Shown: positions 54,901-63,888, numbered from the stretch's first letter. The stretch is DNA of 64,000 nt from JAFEDN01 sp963712715 (GCA_963712715.1 CAVQJI010000022.1:3251-67250); one strand, 5' to 3'. Translations and numbers: made by a program. Notes: generated by a model from the letters alone, not told the origin.

Positions 54901-55583
54901 CCGTTTTCACGAAGCGAGAGGTTTGTAATGGTTCGATTATTTTTCAATACCGTGGCGCCATGATCGCCAATTTGATTATCATTCAGACGCAGATTCCTGA
55001 GAATTCCTTTTTGATAGCCAATTTCGCAACTTTTATTTAAATTCAGATGAGTGAGAGACAGTTTATTTTCAAGTACCTTCAGAACGGCTTCCTGTACTGG
55101 CCAACTGTCCAGATTAAATGTATTTAACTGCTTATTATTTGTTAGCGCATCCAGTCCTGTTCCACTGATATGAAGTTTTTCATATTCCATAATTGAGAGT
55201 TCCGCCGGGCTGGTTTTGGTTGCCAGATGCAATGCCTGTTGATCAGTGATTTCGCAACAGTTAAAAACAAACTTTGTTATGGCAGAATTAAGCGCCAAAA
55301 GACGCATCCCTTCGTCGCTCATGTTGACTTTGTAGAGTGTGAGCTCCTTTAGGGTTCGCAGGTTTGCCAGAGAAAATATGTCTTTCTGATCAAGGGATTT
55401 GTCCCAGATGTCCAGATTTGTAATCCCGGGATTTCTGGACAAATAGTCACAAACATTCGCCATGTTAAAATTATATTTATTTTCTCTATACTCTAATCTC
55501 AGAAAGTTTTCATCGAAGCGGCAGAATTCAATCTCTGAATCCAGTTCGAACTGTTCTTCATTTTTTGTCATATTTCTTTTCAT
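51982..55583 (-). pseudogene. GALA-like LRR protein with in-frame element and frameshift (LRR-3)
   Basis: Full-length paralogue of LRR-1 (N-terminus MKRNMTKNEEQFELDSEIEF, 24-residue LRRs with IGDxGAxAF, C-terminus LPDLTDIVLEYTKGEYPSRY). Two changes stand out. A 162-bp insertion at 53,600-53,761 adds 54 in-frame residues (from AGVLAEGNSP to SAGMAGQP) in the inter-block linker. Further on, near 53,005, a 4-bp ACTG present in LRR-2 is missing, so the frame ends at 52,965 after GIIASGFYQTTPV and the second LRR block resumes in the other frame to 51,982. A 15-bp in-frame deletion also removes LRLDH-type residues. ATG 55583 is aligned with the other copies. It is likely non-functional as full length. 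Confidence 0.82.
53600..53761. mobile_element. Palindromic element inserted in frame in LRR-3, 9-bp target duplication
   Basis: Compared with the uninterrupted site in LRR-2 (CCGGCTGGC once, near 50,680), LRR-3 has CCGGCTGGC at 53,591-53,599 and again at 53,753-53,761, enclosing 153 bp. The insert has ends CAGCCATTCCCGCTGAGTAC and CAGCGAGAACTCCTG (partly inverted), the core GATTGCTCGGAATGAAGG, and the perfect dyad GGGGGAGAATCGCGATTCTC CCCC. The net gain is 162 bp, or 54 codons, with no stop in the gene's frame. Confidence 0.93.
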
Positions 55584-55649
55584 TTTCTTCCCATCGATAA
55601 AAACGTCTTTTATGATTACGATATCATATGATCTCACGTATTAAAACAG

Positions 55650-55800
55650 ATGGGAAGCGGGACCCGCTTCCTATTTATATCCTGCGCTCGGCAGAGCCGA
55701 TGCTCGGAATGAAGGGAGTCGCTACGCGCAACTCCCCCTTACGATCCCCCATGGCGTAAGGTATTTTCTGCGAAAAATATTTATATTGAAAAATAATTAT
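55650..55800. mobile_element. Palindromic element upstream of LRR-3
   Basis: GGGAAGCGGGACCCGCTTCC dyad, then ATCCTGCGCTCGGCAGAGCC, GATGCTCGGAATGAAGG, a GGGAGTCGC/GCGCAACTCCC stem, and GATCCCCCATGGCGTAAGG. Same family as 29,872, 37,776 and 53,600. A half attgcgag hairpin follows at 55,826-55,855. The 285-base gap between LRR-3 and the next gene holds only these. Confidence 0.85.
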
Positions 55801-55922
55801 TGGAGAACAGGGGCTGTTCCAGGTTTGTCATTACTTCACTTGCGCTCGCAATGATATCGTTTCAGGGAACCTGAGGTAGCCTAAATTTGGAGGACAATGC
55901 GGGGATTGGCATTCTGCAGAAC

Positions 55923-56378
55923 TTAAAGTCTCTCGCCGTAATCAAAATCGCAGGTTCTTTCACCGGCGGAGCAACTGTAGCCCTTGACGCCCTGCCAGTC
56001 ACTGAGAAACCAGAGATCCCTGTTTTTTCTGCGAGGATCGGCAATATTCGGATTGCGGTCTTTCTGGTAAAGAACAATAATCTGGCCACGGTAAGCATAT
56101 TGGCAGACGGTAACCCCGTAACTCAGACGTTGATCAGAGGTAAGGTGGGCGTTGGGCGTCCAGAATGCCCGTAAAAATCGGGCGGCCTCTGCCCCCGCCG
56201 GGATCGGATAATTGCTGTGGTTAGCGCTGCCCTGGTAAAAACCATTGGCAGGATTCCAGGAGCATTGAACATTATTCTCAAATTCGACGCAGGTATAACT
56301 GACGGTCTCGTATCTGGGACAGTTTGCGATCGCTGTTCCACTAACCAATATACCTATTAGTAATATTTTGGTTTTCAT
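55923..56378 (-). CDS. Secreted cysteine-rich protein of unknown function
   Basis: The 151-residue protein has a short signal peptide (TKILLIGILVSGTAIA, cleaved before NCPRYE). The mature protein has about six cysteines (NCPRYETVSYTCVEF, VQCSWNP, VTVCQYAYRG, GYSCSAGERTCDFDYG), suggesting a disulphide-bonded periplasmic or secreted domain of about 130 residues, and a WNPANGFYQG motif. It resembles small secreted Legionella proteins in layout (DUF3757-like at best). Function unknown. It is a monocistronic-looking gene upstream of a lipoprotein gene on the same strand (50-base gap). Confidence 0.72.
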   Translation of the reverse strand: MKTKILLIGILVSGTAIANCPRYETVSYTCVEFENNVQCSWNPANGFYQGSANHSNYPIPAGAEAARFLRAFWTPNAHLTSDQRLSYGVTVCQYAYRGQIIVLYQKDRNPNIADPRRKNRDLWFLSDWQGVKGYSCSAGERTCDFDYGERL

Positions 56379-56427
56379 ATTAACTGGACTCCCAGAACTA
56401 ATTTATGGTGTACCCGACCCTCGAGTG

Positions 56428-56781
56428 TTAAAGACCTCGAGGGCATTTGTAAGCTTTGCCGGAGTAGGAGACGTTAATTTGCTCCGGGTTGTCACTGGCG
56501 GTGCGAGTGGTAAACATCTGCACGTAATTAGCGCCTAAATTAGCAGCCTTGTTTTTAAGGTCGTTCATTGCAATCGTTTCCATTCTACTATTCGTGGAAA
56601 ATCCAGCGCTCATGAAACTGGCCTGTTTGTCTGTGGTGAGAGCGCCAAGGTATTTACAATCCGGGGCGGGAGGATTGGGCGCGAGTATTACCTTTTCAGC
56701 TTCCGGGGTCAATTGGCTGGATTGACATCCGCTAATAGTCAATGCGGCGAAAACCGCCGTAAACAAAATTTTCTTTGACAT
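56428..56781 (-). CDS. DUF4156-family outer-membrane lipoprotein
   Basis: The 117-residue lipoprotein has a signal peptide with lipobox (LFTAVFAALTISGCQSS, Cys20). The mature part SQLTPEAEKVILAPNPPAPD, CKYLGALTTD and NDLKNKAANLGANYVQMFTT is the DUF4156 pattern. The start is ATG 56781 because AAGGAG lies seven bases upstream, and the earlier ATG abuts the ribosome-binding site. Function unknown; the family is a common gammaproteobacterial surface lipoprotein. The start is 18 bases downstream of the murI stop. Confidence 0.88.
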   Translation of the reverse strand: MSKKILFTAVFAALTISGCQSSQLTPEAEKVILAPNPPAPDCKYLGALTTDKQASFMSAGFSTNSRMETIAMNDLKNKAANLGANYVQMFTTRTASDNPEQINVSYSGKAYKCPRGL

Positions 56782-56798
56782 AAACATCTCCTTATAAT

Positions 56799-57632
56799 CT
56801 AAAGTTGCAGCCCAACACACTGGATTTGATCGAGACTAATCGAAGTCGCGAGGAATTGTCCGGCAACGTAGGCGAAACGTTCCGGTGAATCAGTAACCTG
56901 AAATTGGCTGAGAGCGTTTGCGGCAGGCTGGGTGTTGATTAGATCCCGATCCTGTAATATTTGTTTTACTGTCAGGGCAGTTTCAACCGCGGGATCAATA
57001 ATACACGTTTCTTTGCCAATGACATTTTGAATGGATTCCCGCAACAGCGGAAAATGCGTGCATCCTAACAATAAGCAATCGGGACGCGGAAGAGAGTTGA
57101 ACAGGGGACTGATATACTGTCTGGCAATGGATTCCGCAATTGGGCCCTTAACCCATCCTTCTTCGGCCAATGCGACGAAAATGCTGCAGGCCTGCGCCAC
57201 CACTTGCGCGGGAGAGCGCAACAGCCGCACTGCTTTTTGATAGCCTTGTGCCTTGACGGTGGCTTCCGTGGCAATAACGGCGATGTGGCCATTTTGAGAG
57301 GCGGCGCAGGCGGCTTTGGCGCCGGGTTCGATCATCCCGACTATGGGGAGCGAGGGAAACTCCTGCTCAAGCGCAGGTAAAGCCAGGGTGCTCGCGGTAT
57401 GGCAAGCGACCACCAGTAATTTAATATTTTGGGAAACCAGATGCCGGGCTGCGCCGAGCGTGTAGCTGATCACCGCGGCAGGGCTTTTCGTTCCGTACGG
57501 CACCCTTGCCATGTCGCCAAAGTACAAAAAAGATTCCTGGGGCAAATGCTCTTTCAGGGTCCGCAACACGGTTAATCCACCCACCCCGGAATCAAACACG
57601 GCGATAGGTAAATTTGCTGAAGTATTTTTCAT
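56799..57632 (-). CDS. murI: Glutamate racemase
   Basis: The 277-residue enzyme makes D-glutamate for peptidoglycan. It shows the N-terminal IAVFDSGVGGLTVLRTL (Asp), PYGTKSPAAV, the first catalytic Cys in LVVACHTASTLALP, EATVKAQGYQKAV, and the second Cys in LLLGCTHFPLLRESI with the adjacent His. Length is normal. It starts at ATG 57632, and an upstream in-frame Met adds six residues without better context. It may be co-transcribed with the downstream lipoprotein gene. Confidence 0.95.
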   Translation of the reverse strand: MKNTSANLPIAVFDSGVGGLTVLRTLKEHLPQESFLYFGDMARVPYGTKSPAAVISYTLGAARHLVSQNIKLLVVACHTASTLALPALEQEFPSLPIVGMIEPGAKAACAASQNGHIAVIATEATVKAQGYQKAVRLLRSPAQVVAQACSIFVALAEEGWVKGPIAESIARQYISPLFNSLPRPDCLLLGCTHFPLLRESIQNVIGKETCIIDPAVETALTVKQILQDRDLINTQPAANALSQFQVTDSPERFAYVAGQFLATSISLDQIQCVGLQL

Positions 57633-57670
57633 TCTATTATTATACCGCATCGCCCTTTCAAATTAAAGAT

Positions 57671-58513
57671 TTAGTCGATCGCAGATAAAATCGTTGAGGA
57701 TTGGTTTTTTTGTTCCTCGAGAATTTTTTGTTCCTCTTTTTGCATTTTTGCTAACTGGGGTTTAAATCCCTGTAATTTTTGCTGAATCTGCGCATCATCG
57801 TGCGCCAGGTGTTGACGGCTCAGGGCGCTTTGCGTGGTCAATAACATTTTTAAATACAGATAATCCGCGCAATTCATTTGTTTATAATCCTTTTGAGGTA
57901 GTTTCAAGCCGACTTCAATAAATCGCGGCAATATATCCGTCGCAACATCTTCGTCCTGGAGTTCCCTGATTTCACGCTCTGTTAATAATAGTTTAGACTC
58001 AGCAAAAAAATCGATCAGTATTTCCGTCCAGTGTTGAATGAATTCACGCCATTGCTCATTATGCTGTTCGGATAATTCATCGAGCTGATGTTGCATGTTG
58101 TCCAGTAAGGAAAAATTTAATTTTTCGAGTTTTTTCTCGGGGATTTGTTCCGCTTCAGGTTTGGCACGCTTGTTTTTAAATAATTCTTCTTTGCAGAGAT
58201 GAATCTCCAGGCGAACCCGGGTGAGACGCGCGTATGCAGCCATTTTATCTTTAATCATCGCCCCAAACGGTCCCTGCAGGGCGGTCTGGATATTTTTTTC
58301 CGCCATGATATGCGGTAATTCATCGGAGGTGCCAAAATTGATATCTTCCAGATTCTCGATGTTAAAACTTTCCAAATCTTCAATATTAAGAATAGGTTTT
58401 TCTTTAGCGGGAATACTGTGACTGATAATCAGTTTGGCCAATGCTTTCCATTCGCTTATTAAAATCCGTGCCTGCGTTCCAAAAAATGACGGGGAGGAGG
58501 GTTCTGTGACCAT
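57671..58513 (-). CDS. Helical protein of unknown function downstream of prpD
   Basis: The 280-residue soluble protein is rich in long helices and charged residues (TRVRLEIHLCKEELFKNKRA; ISEQHNEQW-type segments; KLQGFKPQLAKMQKEEQKIL, a C-terminal coiled coil). An acidic Asn/Glu segment LNIEDLESFNIENLEDINFG near residue 50 contains a small internal repeat. No signal peptide or known motif. ATG 58513 lies two bases after the prpD stop with an AGGA site inside the prpD end, so it is the third gene of the prpC-prpD operon. The neighbours suggest co-expression with propionate metabolism, but no catalytic motif supports an enzymatic role. Confidence 0.7.
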   Translation of the reverse strand: MVTEPSSPSFFGTQARILISEWKALAKLIISHSIPAKEKPILNIEDLESFNIENLEDINFGTSDELPHIMAEKNIQTALQGPFGAMIKDKMAAYARLTRVRLEIHLCKEELFKNKRAKPEAEQIPEKKLEKLNFSLLDNMQHQLDELSEQHNEQWREFIQHWTEILIDFFAESKLLLTEREIRELQDEDVATDILPRFIEVGLKLPQKDYKQMNCADYLYLKMLLTTQSALSRQHLAHDDAQIQQKLQGFKPQLAKMQKEEQKILEEQKNQSSTILSAID

Positions 58514-58515
58514 AT

Positions 58516-59949
58516 TTATTTCCTGTGTAATAAATGCGTCCATTCATGAATGGGAGTTTTTAAAAATTGATCCCGGTTATGGGTGAGTTCCAAAATTTTT
58601 TCCGCCTGATCTTTATCAAAATGCTGATAGACACTATCAGTAAATTTTTTCATTAACAGCGGCATGCCTTCCTCGCGACGTTTGCGGTGGCCGATCGGAT
58701 ATTCAACGATAATCTCCTGGGTGCAAGTACCGTCCTTGAAAAAAATCTGAATGGCGTTACCAATTGAGCGTTTATCCGGGTCTAAATAGCCTTTACTGAA
58801 TTCAGGACTTTCGAGGACCTGCATTTTTTGGCGAAGAAAATCGATCCGCGGATCTTTTGCGATGTCATCTTCATAATGCCCGGCGGTCAGTTCCCCAAAC
58901 AATAAACTGACAGCCGTAATGTATTGCAAACAATGGTCACGGTCGGCCGGGCTATGCAGCGGTCCCAGTTTATTAATAATCCGCATGGCGGATTCCTGGG
59001 TTCTGATGCGAATTCTATGAATATCTTCCAGGCGATCCTTTATCTCGGGATGAAGCTGAATCGCCGCTTCCGCAGCGGTTTGCGCGTGAAATTCCGCGGG
59101 GAAGGCGATTTTAAATAAAATATTTTCCATAATGTAACTGGTATAGGGACGGGTGACTCGCAAGGGCCGCCCTTCAAAATAAACATCATAAAATCCCCAT
59201 TGTTTGGCGCTTAGAGCGCTCGGATAACCGCCTTCACCGGCCATGGTCAGTAACGCCAGGCGCACTCCGCGGCTGGTTGCATCTCCTGCCGCCCAGGATT
59301 TTCGAGAACCGGTGTTGGGAGAATGACGGTAAACACGCAGGGACTGGCCGTCCAGCCAGGCCTGTGAGACCGCGTTGCAGACTTGCGCAAGCTCGCCACC
59401 CAACAGGCGGGTAGCAAGGGCAGTGGTCGCGACTTTCACCAACACCACATGATCGAGCCCCACGCGATTAAAACTATTTTCCAGAGCCAAAATCCCCTGA
59501 ATTTCGTGCGCCTTGATCATGAATGTCAATAAATCATGAATAGTGAAGAGGGGGCGGTTTTTTTGTCGATTTAAATAATCCATAGTGCTGAGTAAACCAC
59601 CGATATTATCGGAAGGATGTCCCCATTCCGCCGCCAACCAGGTATCGTTATAATCCAGCCAGCGAATCATGGTTCCTAAATTAAAAGCGGCCTGCACCGG
59701 TTCCAGTTTAAAAGACGTGCCGGGGACATGAGAACCGTTGCTCTGTTCCGCTCCGGGAACCACCGGTCCCAGAACTCGAGTACAGTCGGGAAATTGCAGC
59801 GCCATGAATGCACACGCCAGTGAGTCCAACAAATCGTAATAAGCTGTTTGGTAAGCCAGTGGGCTATCGATAATATAATTACAGACATATTCAGCGATAT
59901 TAGCGATTTCTTTATCGAAAGGTGGTTTTTTATTATCGTTAATATTCAT
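58516..59949 (-). CDS. prpD: 2-methylcitrate dehydratase (MmgE/PrpD family)
   Basis: The 477-residue protein matches PrpD length. It has YYDLLDSLACAFMALQFPDC, GTSFKLEPVQAAFNLGTMIRWLDYND, WGHPSDNIGGLLSTMDY (with the conserved His-Pro-Ser), SWAAGDATSRGVRLALL, and FPAEFHAQTAAEAAIQL. It dehydrates 2-methylcitrate to 2-methyl-cis-aconitate in the methylcitrate cycle that removes propionyl-CoA. ATG overlaps the prpC stop (ATGA). No prpB or acnD is in the window, so the rest of the cycle must be elsewhere. Confidence 0.94.
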   Translation of the reverse strand: MNINDNKKPPFDKEIANIAEYVCNYIIDSPLAYQTAYYDLLDSLACAFMALQFPDCTRVLGPVVPGAEQSNGSHVPGTSFKLEPVQAAFNLGTMIRWLDYNDTWLAAEWGHPSDNIGGLLSTMDYLNRQKNRPLFTIHDLLTFMIKAHEIQGILALENSFNRVGLDHVVLVKVATTALATRLLGGELAQVCNAVSQAWLDGQSLRVYRHSPNTGSRKSWAAGDATSRGVRLALLTMAGEGGYPSALSAKQWGFYDVYFEGRPLRVTRPYTSYIMENILFKIAFPAEFHAQTAAEAAIQLHPEIKDRLEDIHRIRIRTQESAMRIINKLGPLHSPADRDHCLQYITAVSLLFGELTAGHYEDDIAKDPRIDFLRQKMQVLESPEFSKGYLDPDKRSIGNAIQIFFKDGTCTQEIIVEYPIGHRKRREEGMPLLMKKFTDSVYQHFDKDQAEKILELTHNRDQFLKTPIHEWTHLLHRK

Positions 59950-61073
59950 GCTGAAGTTCTCTTGTCAATTGGCACAATCGGCCGCAGAGGTGGTCCGATA
60001 TAGTCGGCAATGGGACGAATCAGTTTATTATTTTCACGTTGTTCAATGATATGCGCCGCCCAGCCGCTGGTGCGAGCGAATACAAAAAGAGGCGTAAAAA
60101 ATCCGATGGGAATGGCGCAAAAATAGTAAACCAGCGCACTATAAAAATCCAGATTGGGAAATAATTTTTTTTCATCACGCATGATTCTTTCGATAGTTTC
60201 AGCAATGGCGAGTATTTGTCCGTCGTGATGCTGTTGCGCGAGATTTTTGGCCCAGATTTTGATGATATCCGAACGCGGGTCTGAATGTTTATAAACCCGA
60301 TGGCCAAAACCCATAATCACTTTTTTATCCGCCAGCATTTTTTTAACTCCCGTTTCCGCCTCTTCGGGAGTTTCAAAACTCTCAATCAGTTTAAGGGCTT
60401 CCTCGTTGGCGCCGCCGTGCAGGGGACCGCGTAAAGTCCCGATCGCGCTGACGATAGCGGAATAGAAATCAGAGAGGGTCGCCGCGGTTACCCGTGCGGC
60501 GAAAGTAGAGGCATTGAGTTCGTGCTCCGCATATAAAATCAGCGAAGTGTTCAGCGCCTCCACCAGGGTTTGTTCCGGCTGATCCTGATGAAGTAATTTT
60601 AAAAAATAGGCCGCCGTGCCGGGCGTGGTTAATTCGGTATTGATACGACGCTGGCTGTTCTGAAAATGATACCAATAGAGCAACATACCTGGAAACAGGG
60701 CGATGAGCCGGTCGGCTATCTCCTGACCAGAATGTTGCGCCGTTTCCGGTTCCAGAGTTCCCAACACGGAACAGCCTGTACGCAGGACATCCATGGGATT
60801 AGCAGTCACTGGAATCTGTTCTAAAATCTGTTTTAAAACTTTGGGCAATTGCCGCAATTGAATTAATTTTTGCTGGTATTGAGCGAGCTGCTGTTTGGAG
60901 GGTAATTCGCCGTAAATTAATAAATAAGCCGTTTCTTCAAAGCAGGTTTTGCTCGCTAAATCTTCAATGCTGTATCCGCGGTAGCTTAAGCCCACGCCTT
61001 CTTTACCAACAGTAGCAATTTTGGTTTGTCCGGCGACAACGCCAGCAAGTCCTCCCGTTTTAGGTTCATTCAT
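59946..61073 (-). CDS. prpC: 2-methylcitrate synthase
   Basis: The 375-residue citrate-synthase-fold enzyme condenses propionyl-CoA with oxaloacetate. It shows the N-terminal GLAGVVAGQTKIATVGKEG and GLSYRGYSIEDLASK that distinguish short type I methylcitrate synthases, then LYAEHELNASTFAARVTAAT (first catalytic His), RGPLHGGANEEALKLIES (second His), and IMGFGHRVYKHSDPRSDII, ending ARTSGWAAHIIEQRENNKLIRP. It starts at ATG 61073 with AGGAG seven bases upstream. First gene of the prpC-prpD-unknown operon. Confidence 0.95.
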   Translation of the reverse strand: MNEPKTGGLAGVVAGQTKIATVGKEGVGLSYRGYSIEDLASKTCFEETAYLLIYGELPSKQQLAQYQQKLIQLRQLPKVLKQILEQIPVTANPMDVLRTGCSVLGTLEPETAQHSGQEIADRLIALFPGMLLYWYHFQNSQRRINTELTTPGTAAYFLKLLHQDQPEQTLVEALNTSLILYAEHELNASTFAARVTAATLSDFYSAIVSAIGTLRGPLHGGANEEALKLIESFETPEEAETGVKKMLADKKVIMGFGHRVYKHSDPRSDIIKIWAKNLAQQHHDGQILAIAETIERIMRDEKKLFPNLDFYSALVYYFCAIPIGFFTPLFVFARTSGWAAHIIEQRENNKLIRPIADYIGPPLRPIVPIDKRTSA

Positions 61074-61148
61074 AGAATTACTCCTGTCTTGATCTATTTA
61101 TTATATTATCATAAAGTTGCATAAAGCCAAATTTCAGGGAGTAATGAT

Positions 61149-62123
61149 ATGAAACGATTTTCGCTTGGATTATTTTTTGCCGTATTATTTATTTTCCATG
61201 CAATTTCTGCTGTGGCGGAACAGGAGCAGTCGTGGCAAGTCTGGGTGCGGCAATTACGTGAAGAAGCTATTGCTGATGGCATTAGGCCACAGGTTTTCGA
61301 CAGGGTATTCAGCACCATTCCCGGCCCTAATCCCAAAGTGCTCAAATATTATAATACCCAGCCCGAGCATCGGCTCACTTTCCTGGCCTATCGACAGAGC
61401 CGCGCGGATAATGCGAGGATTCAGCTGGGACGTCAGGAATATCGAAAGTATCAGGAATTGCTGGAGGCAATCGGCCGGAAATACGGCGTCGATCCCTGTT
61501 TTATCATTGCGCTATGGGGTCTGGAAACCGATTATGGCCATATTATGGGAAATTTTTCCGTGCCTGGCTCTTTGGCCACTTTGGCTTATGCCAGTAATCG
61601 CAAGGCATTTTTCCGAAACGAATTGTTAAAAGCTTTGCATATTATTCAGGATGGGCAGATTTCCCTGGCGAATTTTAAGGGCGAGTGGGCGGGGGCCAGC
61701 GGCCATCCCCAGTTTTTGCCCAGTAGCTGGTTTAAATACGCCGTAGATTACGAAGGCAATGGGCGTAAAGATATCTGGAACAGTCTGCCCGACGGCCTCG
61801 CTTCGATTGCCAACTATCTGGCAAAAAATGGCTGGCAGGCTGGACAGCCCTGGGCGGTTGAAGTGACTTTGCCGGCCGGATTTGATTCTTCCCTGATGGG
61901 TAAAACCATTGTTAAACCGGTGAGCGAGTGGCGCAGACTGGGAGTACGGATTAACACGGCCTCGGCCAGGCCAGCCGGTGATATGGACGCTTCTATTATT
62001 CAACCTGGCAGCGACGGGGTCGTCCTCATGACATTTCATAATTTCAGGGCCCTGCAAAGCTGGAATGATTCGAATTACTACGTGAGCACTGTCGGTTACC
62101 TGGCGGACCACATCTGCCGGTAA
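61149..62123 (+). CDS. Lytic murein transglycosylase, MltB family
   Basis: The 324-residue enzyme has a signal peptide (FSLGLFFAVLFIFHAISAVA), no lipobox, so it is probably soluble periplasmic. Domain SLT_2: IALWGLETDYGHIMGNF with the catalytic Glu, SVPGSLATLAYASNRKAFF, EWAGASGHPQFLPSSWFKYA, GRKDIWNSLPDGLASIANYL. It cleaves glycan strands to 1,6-anhydro products. The usual EWAGAMGQxQFMPSS reads EWAGASGHPQFLPSS, three changes in a strongly conserved patch next to the active site. No C-terminal peptidoglycan-binding domain. It is divergent from prpC, with a 75-base gap. Confidence 0.92.
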   Translation: MKRFSLGLFFAVLFIFHAISAVAEQEQSWQVWVRQLREEAIADGIRPQVFDRVFSTIPGPNPKVLKYYNTQPEHRLTFLAYRQSRADNARIQLGRQEYRKYQELLEAIGRKYGVDPCFIIALWGLETDYGHIMGNFSVPGSLATLAYASNRKAFFRNELLKALHIIQDGQISLANFKGEWAGASGHPQFLPSSWFKYAVDYEGNGRKDIWNSLPDGLASIANYLAKNGWQAGQPWAVEVTLPAGFDSSLMGKTIVKPVSEWRRLGVRINTASARPAGDMDASIIQPGSDGVVLMTFHNFRALQSWNDSNYYVSTVGYLADHICR

Positions 62124-62181
62124 GCGAATTAACTAATACCGTTTCCATTTAGTTTTGACTGATTGGATTCGTCATTGCGAG

Positions 62182-63888
62182 TGACCCAGCCGCCTTCGGC
62201 GGCATCTATCGGAAAAGAACTTCAGGCAAGGTAAAATAGCCACAGATATGTTGGTGGTGAAAAAGCCGAGTATGCATTAGTGCTTGATGCCTGATTGCGA
62301 GTGTGGTTACAGGGGTTTTGCGACACTATCCTTGGTGAAGTGCAGTTTTGCACTATCCCGTTTGGGAGAGAGCCTCTTATTCAAACCCCTGCGCCACGAC
62401 ATATCATTCCTCACTTCAACTTTTACTTAAAAGGAAAAATGATATGGATAAAGATACCGACATGAAGGCTGGCAAGTCAACTAAAAAAAGAGCCAAAGGT
62501 CAAACCAGGATGCCGAAACATCTGGAACATATTAACCCGATGGCGGCAGGCATTGATATTGGCTCGAAGTCACATTTTGTCGCTGTGCCTGAAGGATGTG
62601 ATGAGGTTTGTGTCCGTGAGTTTAAGAGTTTCACTGCCGATCTGTATGAATTAGCCCATTGGCTGAAGCGATGTGGCATCAAAACGGTAGCCATGGAATC
62701 AACAGGGGTGTATTGGATTCCCTTATATGAATTATTGGAATCTCAGGGTTTTGAAGTCAAACTGGTGGATGCCCGTCACGTCAAAAATGTGAGTGGCCGC
62801 AAAACAGACGTGATGGACTGCCAATGGCTGCAGCAGTGACACACTTACGGATTACTCAGCGGAGCCTTTCGTCCAAATGAAGAAGTTTGCGCATTAAGAG
62901 CGTATCTACGCCAAAGAAGTATGCTGATTGAGCAGGCCGCGAGCCATATTCAACACATGCAAAAAGCGCTGAGTCAAATGAATATACAATTACATAATGT
63001 CATTAGTGATATTACCGGCGATACGGGTATGAGAATAATCCGGGCGATGGTGGCGGGAGAGCGTAACCCCGGTTTATTAGCGAGTTATCGAGATCGCCGT
63101 TGTAAAAACTCGATAGAGACGATAGAGAAATCGCTCGTGGGTCATTATCGGGACGAACATGTATTTGCATTGACACAAGCCCTGGAGCTTTATGATGTCT
63201 ATCAAAATAAAATCAAAGCGTGTGATGATGAAATTGAAAAACGCCTTTGTGATTTTAAAGACAATGAAGCTGTAAAGAAAGCAGAAGTGACGGAACAGGA
63301 CGGAGAAAAGATCAGGAAGAAATCCAGTTCGCATTGTAAAAATACCTTATCATTTGATGTCACCACGCATTTAAAACGAATCACCGGCGTTGATTTAACA
63401 GCGATTCCAGGGATTGAAGCATCCAGCGCATTGAAAATGGTGTCTGAGATTGGATTGGATTTAACTCGCTGGAAGAGCAGTAAGCAATTCGCTTCCTGGC
63501 TGGGATTGTGTCCAGGCAATAAAGTTTCCGGAGGAAAGCGGCTCAGTGGAAAAAGTAAGCGGACAGCCAATATAGCAGCGGCGACTTTACGTATGGCGGC
63601 CAGTACATTACATCGAAGCCAGAGCGCTTTGGGGGCGTTCTTTCGTCGTCTAAAATCCCGGCTGGGCGCACCGAAAGCAACGACCGCAACAGCCCATAAA
63701 CTGGCCGTGATCATTTTTAATGTGCTAAAGAATGGGGTAGACTATATCGAAACGGGGCAACATTATTATGAACAACAATATCGTGATCGTTTGGTCAAAA
63801 ATCTGAGTTTTCAAGCTAGAAAACTAGGATTTGACCTTGTTGAAAAACTTCCTTTAATTCAATAAATTAAGGGGAAGTTCTTTGGGAG
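62182..63888 (+). mobile_element. IS1111-type (IS110 family) insertion sequence
   Basis: The element begins after GTCATTGCGAG (62,171-62,181) and ends where GCGTCAGCGAAGCAATCCAG (63,888-) resumes. Joining these flanks rebuilds the attgcgag hairpin, so the IS inserted inside it. About 1.7 kb, with about 260 bases of non-coding left end (62,182-62,443) and a few bases at the right. No long terminal inverted repeats are obvious, as expected for IS110/IS1111. Confidence 0.8.
62444..63865 (+). pseudogene. IS1111-type transposase with an in-frame stop
   Basis: N-terminal DEDD (RuvC-like) domain: MAAGIDIGSKSHFVAVPEGC (first Asp), VAMESTGVYWIPLYELL (Glu), FEVKLVDARHVKNVSGRKTD VMD (Asp pair). At 62,837-62,839 a TGA interrupts WLQQ*HTYGLLSGAFRP, where relatives have Leu or a similar residue, so TTA to TGA is the simplest change. 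The frame continues uninterrupted to the C-terminal Tnp_20 domain (LTAIPGIEASSALKMVSEIG, FASWLGLCPGNKVSGGK, with the catalytic Ser region). One nonsense change inactivates an otherwise complete gene of about 474 codons. Confidence 0.9.

Noticed and set aside
45346..55583. NLR-type anti-phage defence genes (LRR sensors)
   Set aside because: No NTPase (NACHT/NB-ARC) or effector domain motifs. Only LRR blocks and linker segments are present, so an effector reading fits better.
62837..62839. TGA read as selenocysteine or programmed recoding in the transposase
   Set aside because: No selenocysteine insertion hairpin follows, and IS110-family transposases are not known to use recoding. A TTA to TGA change is enough.
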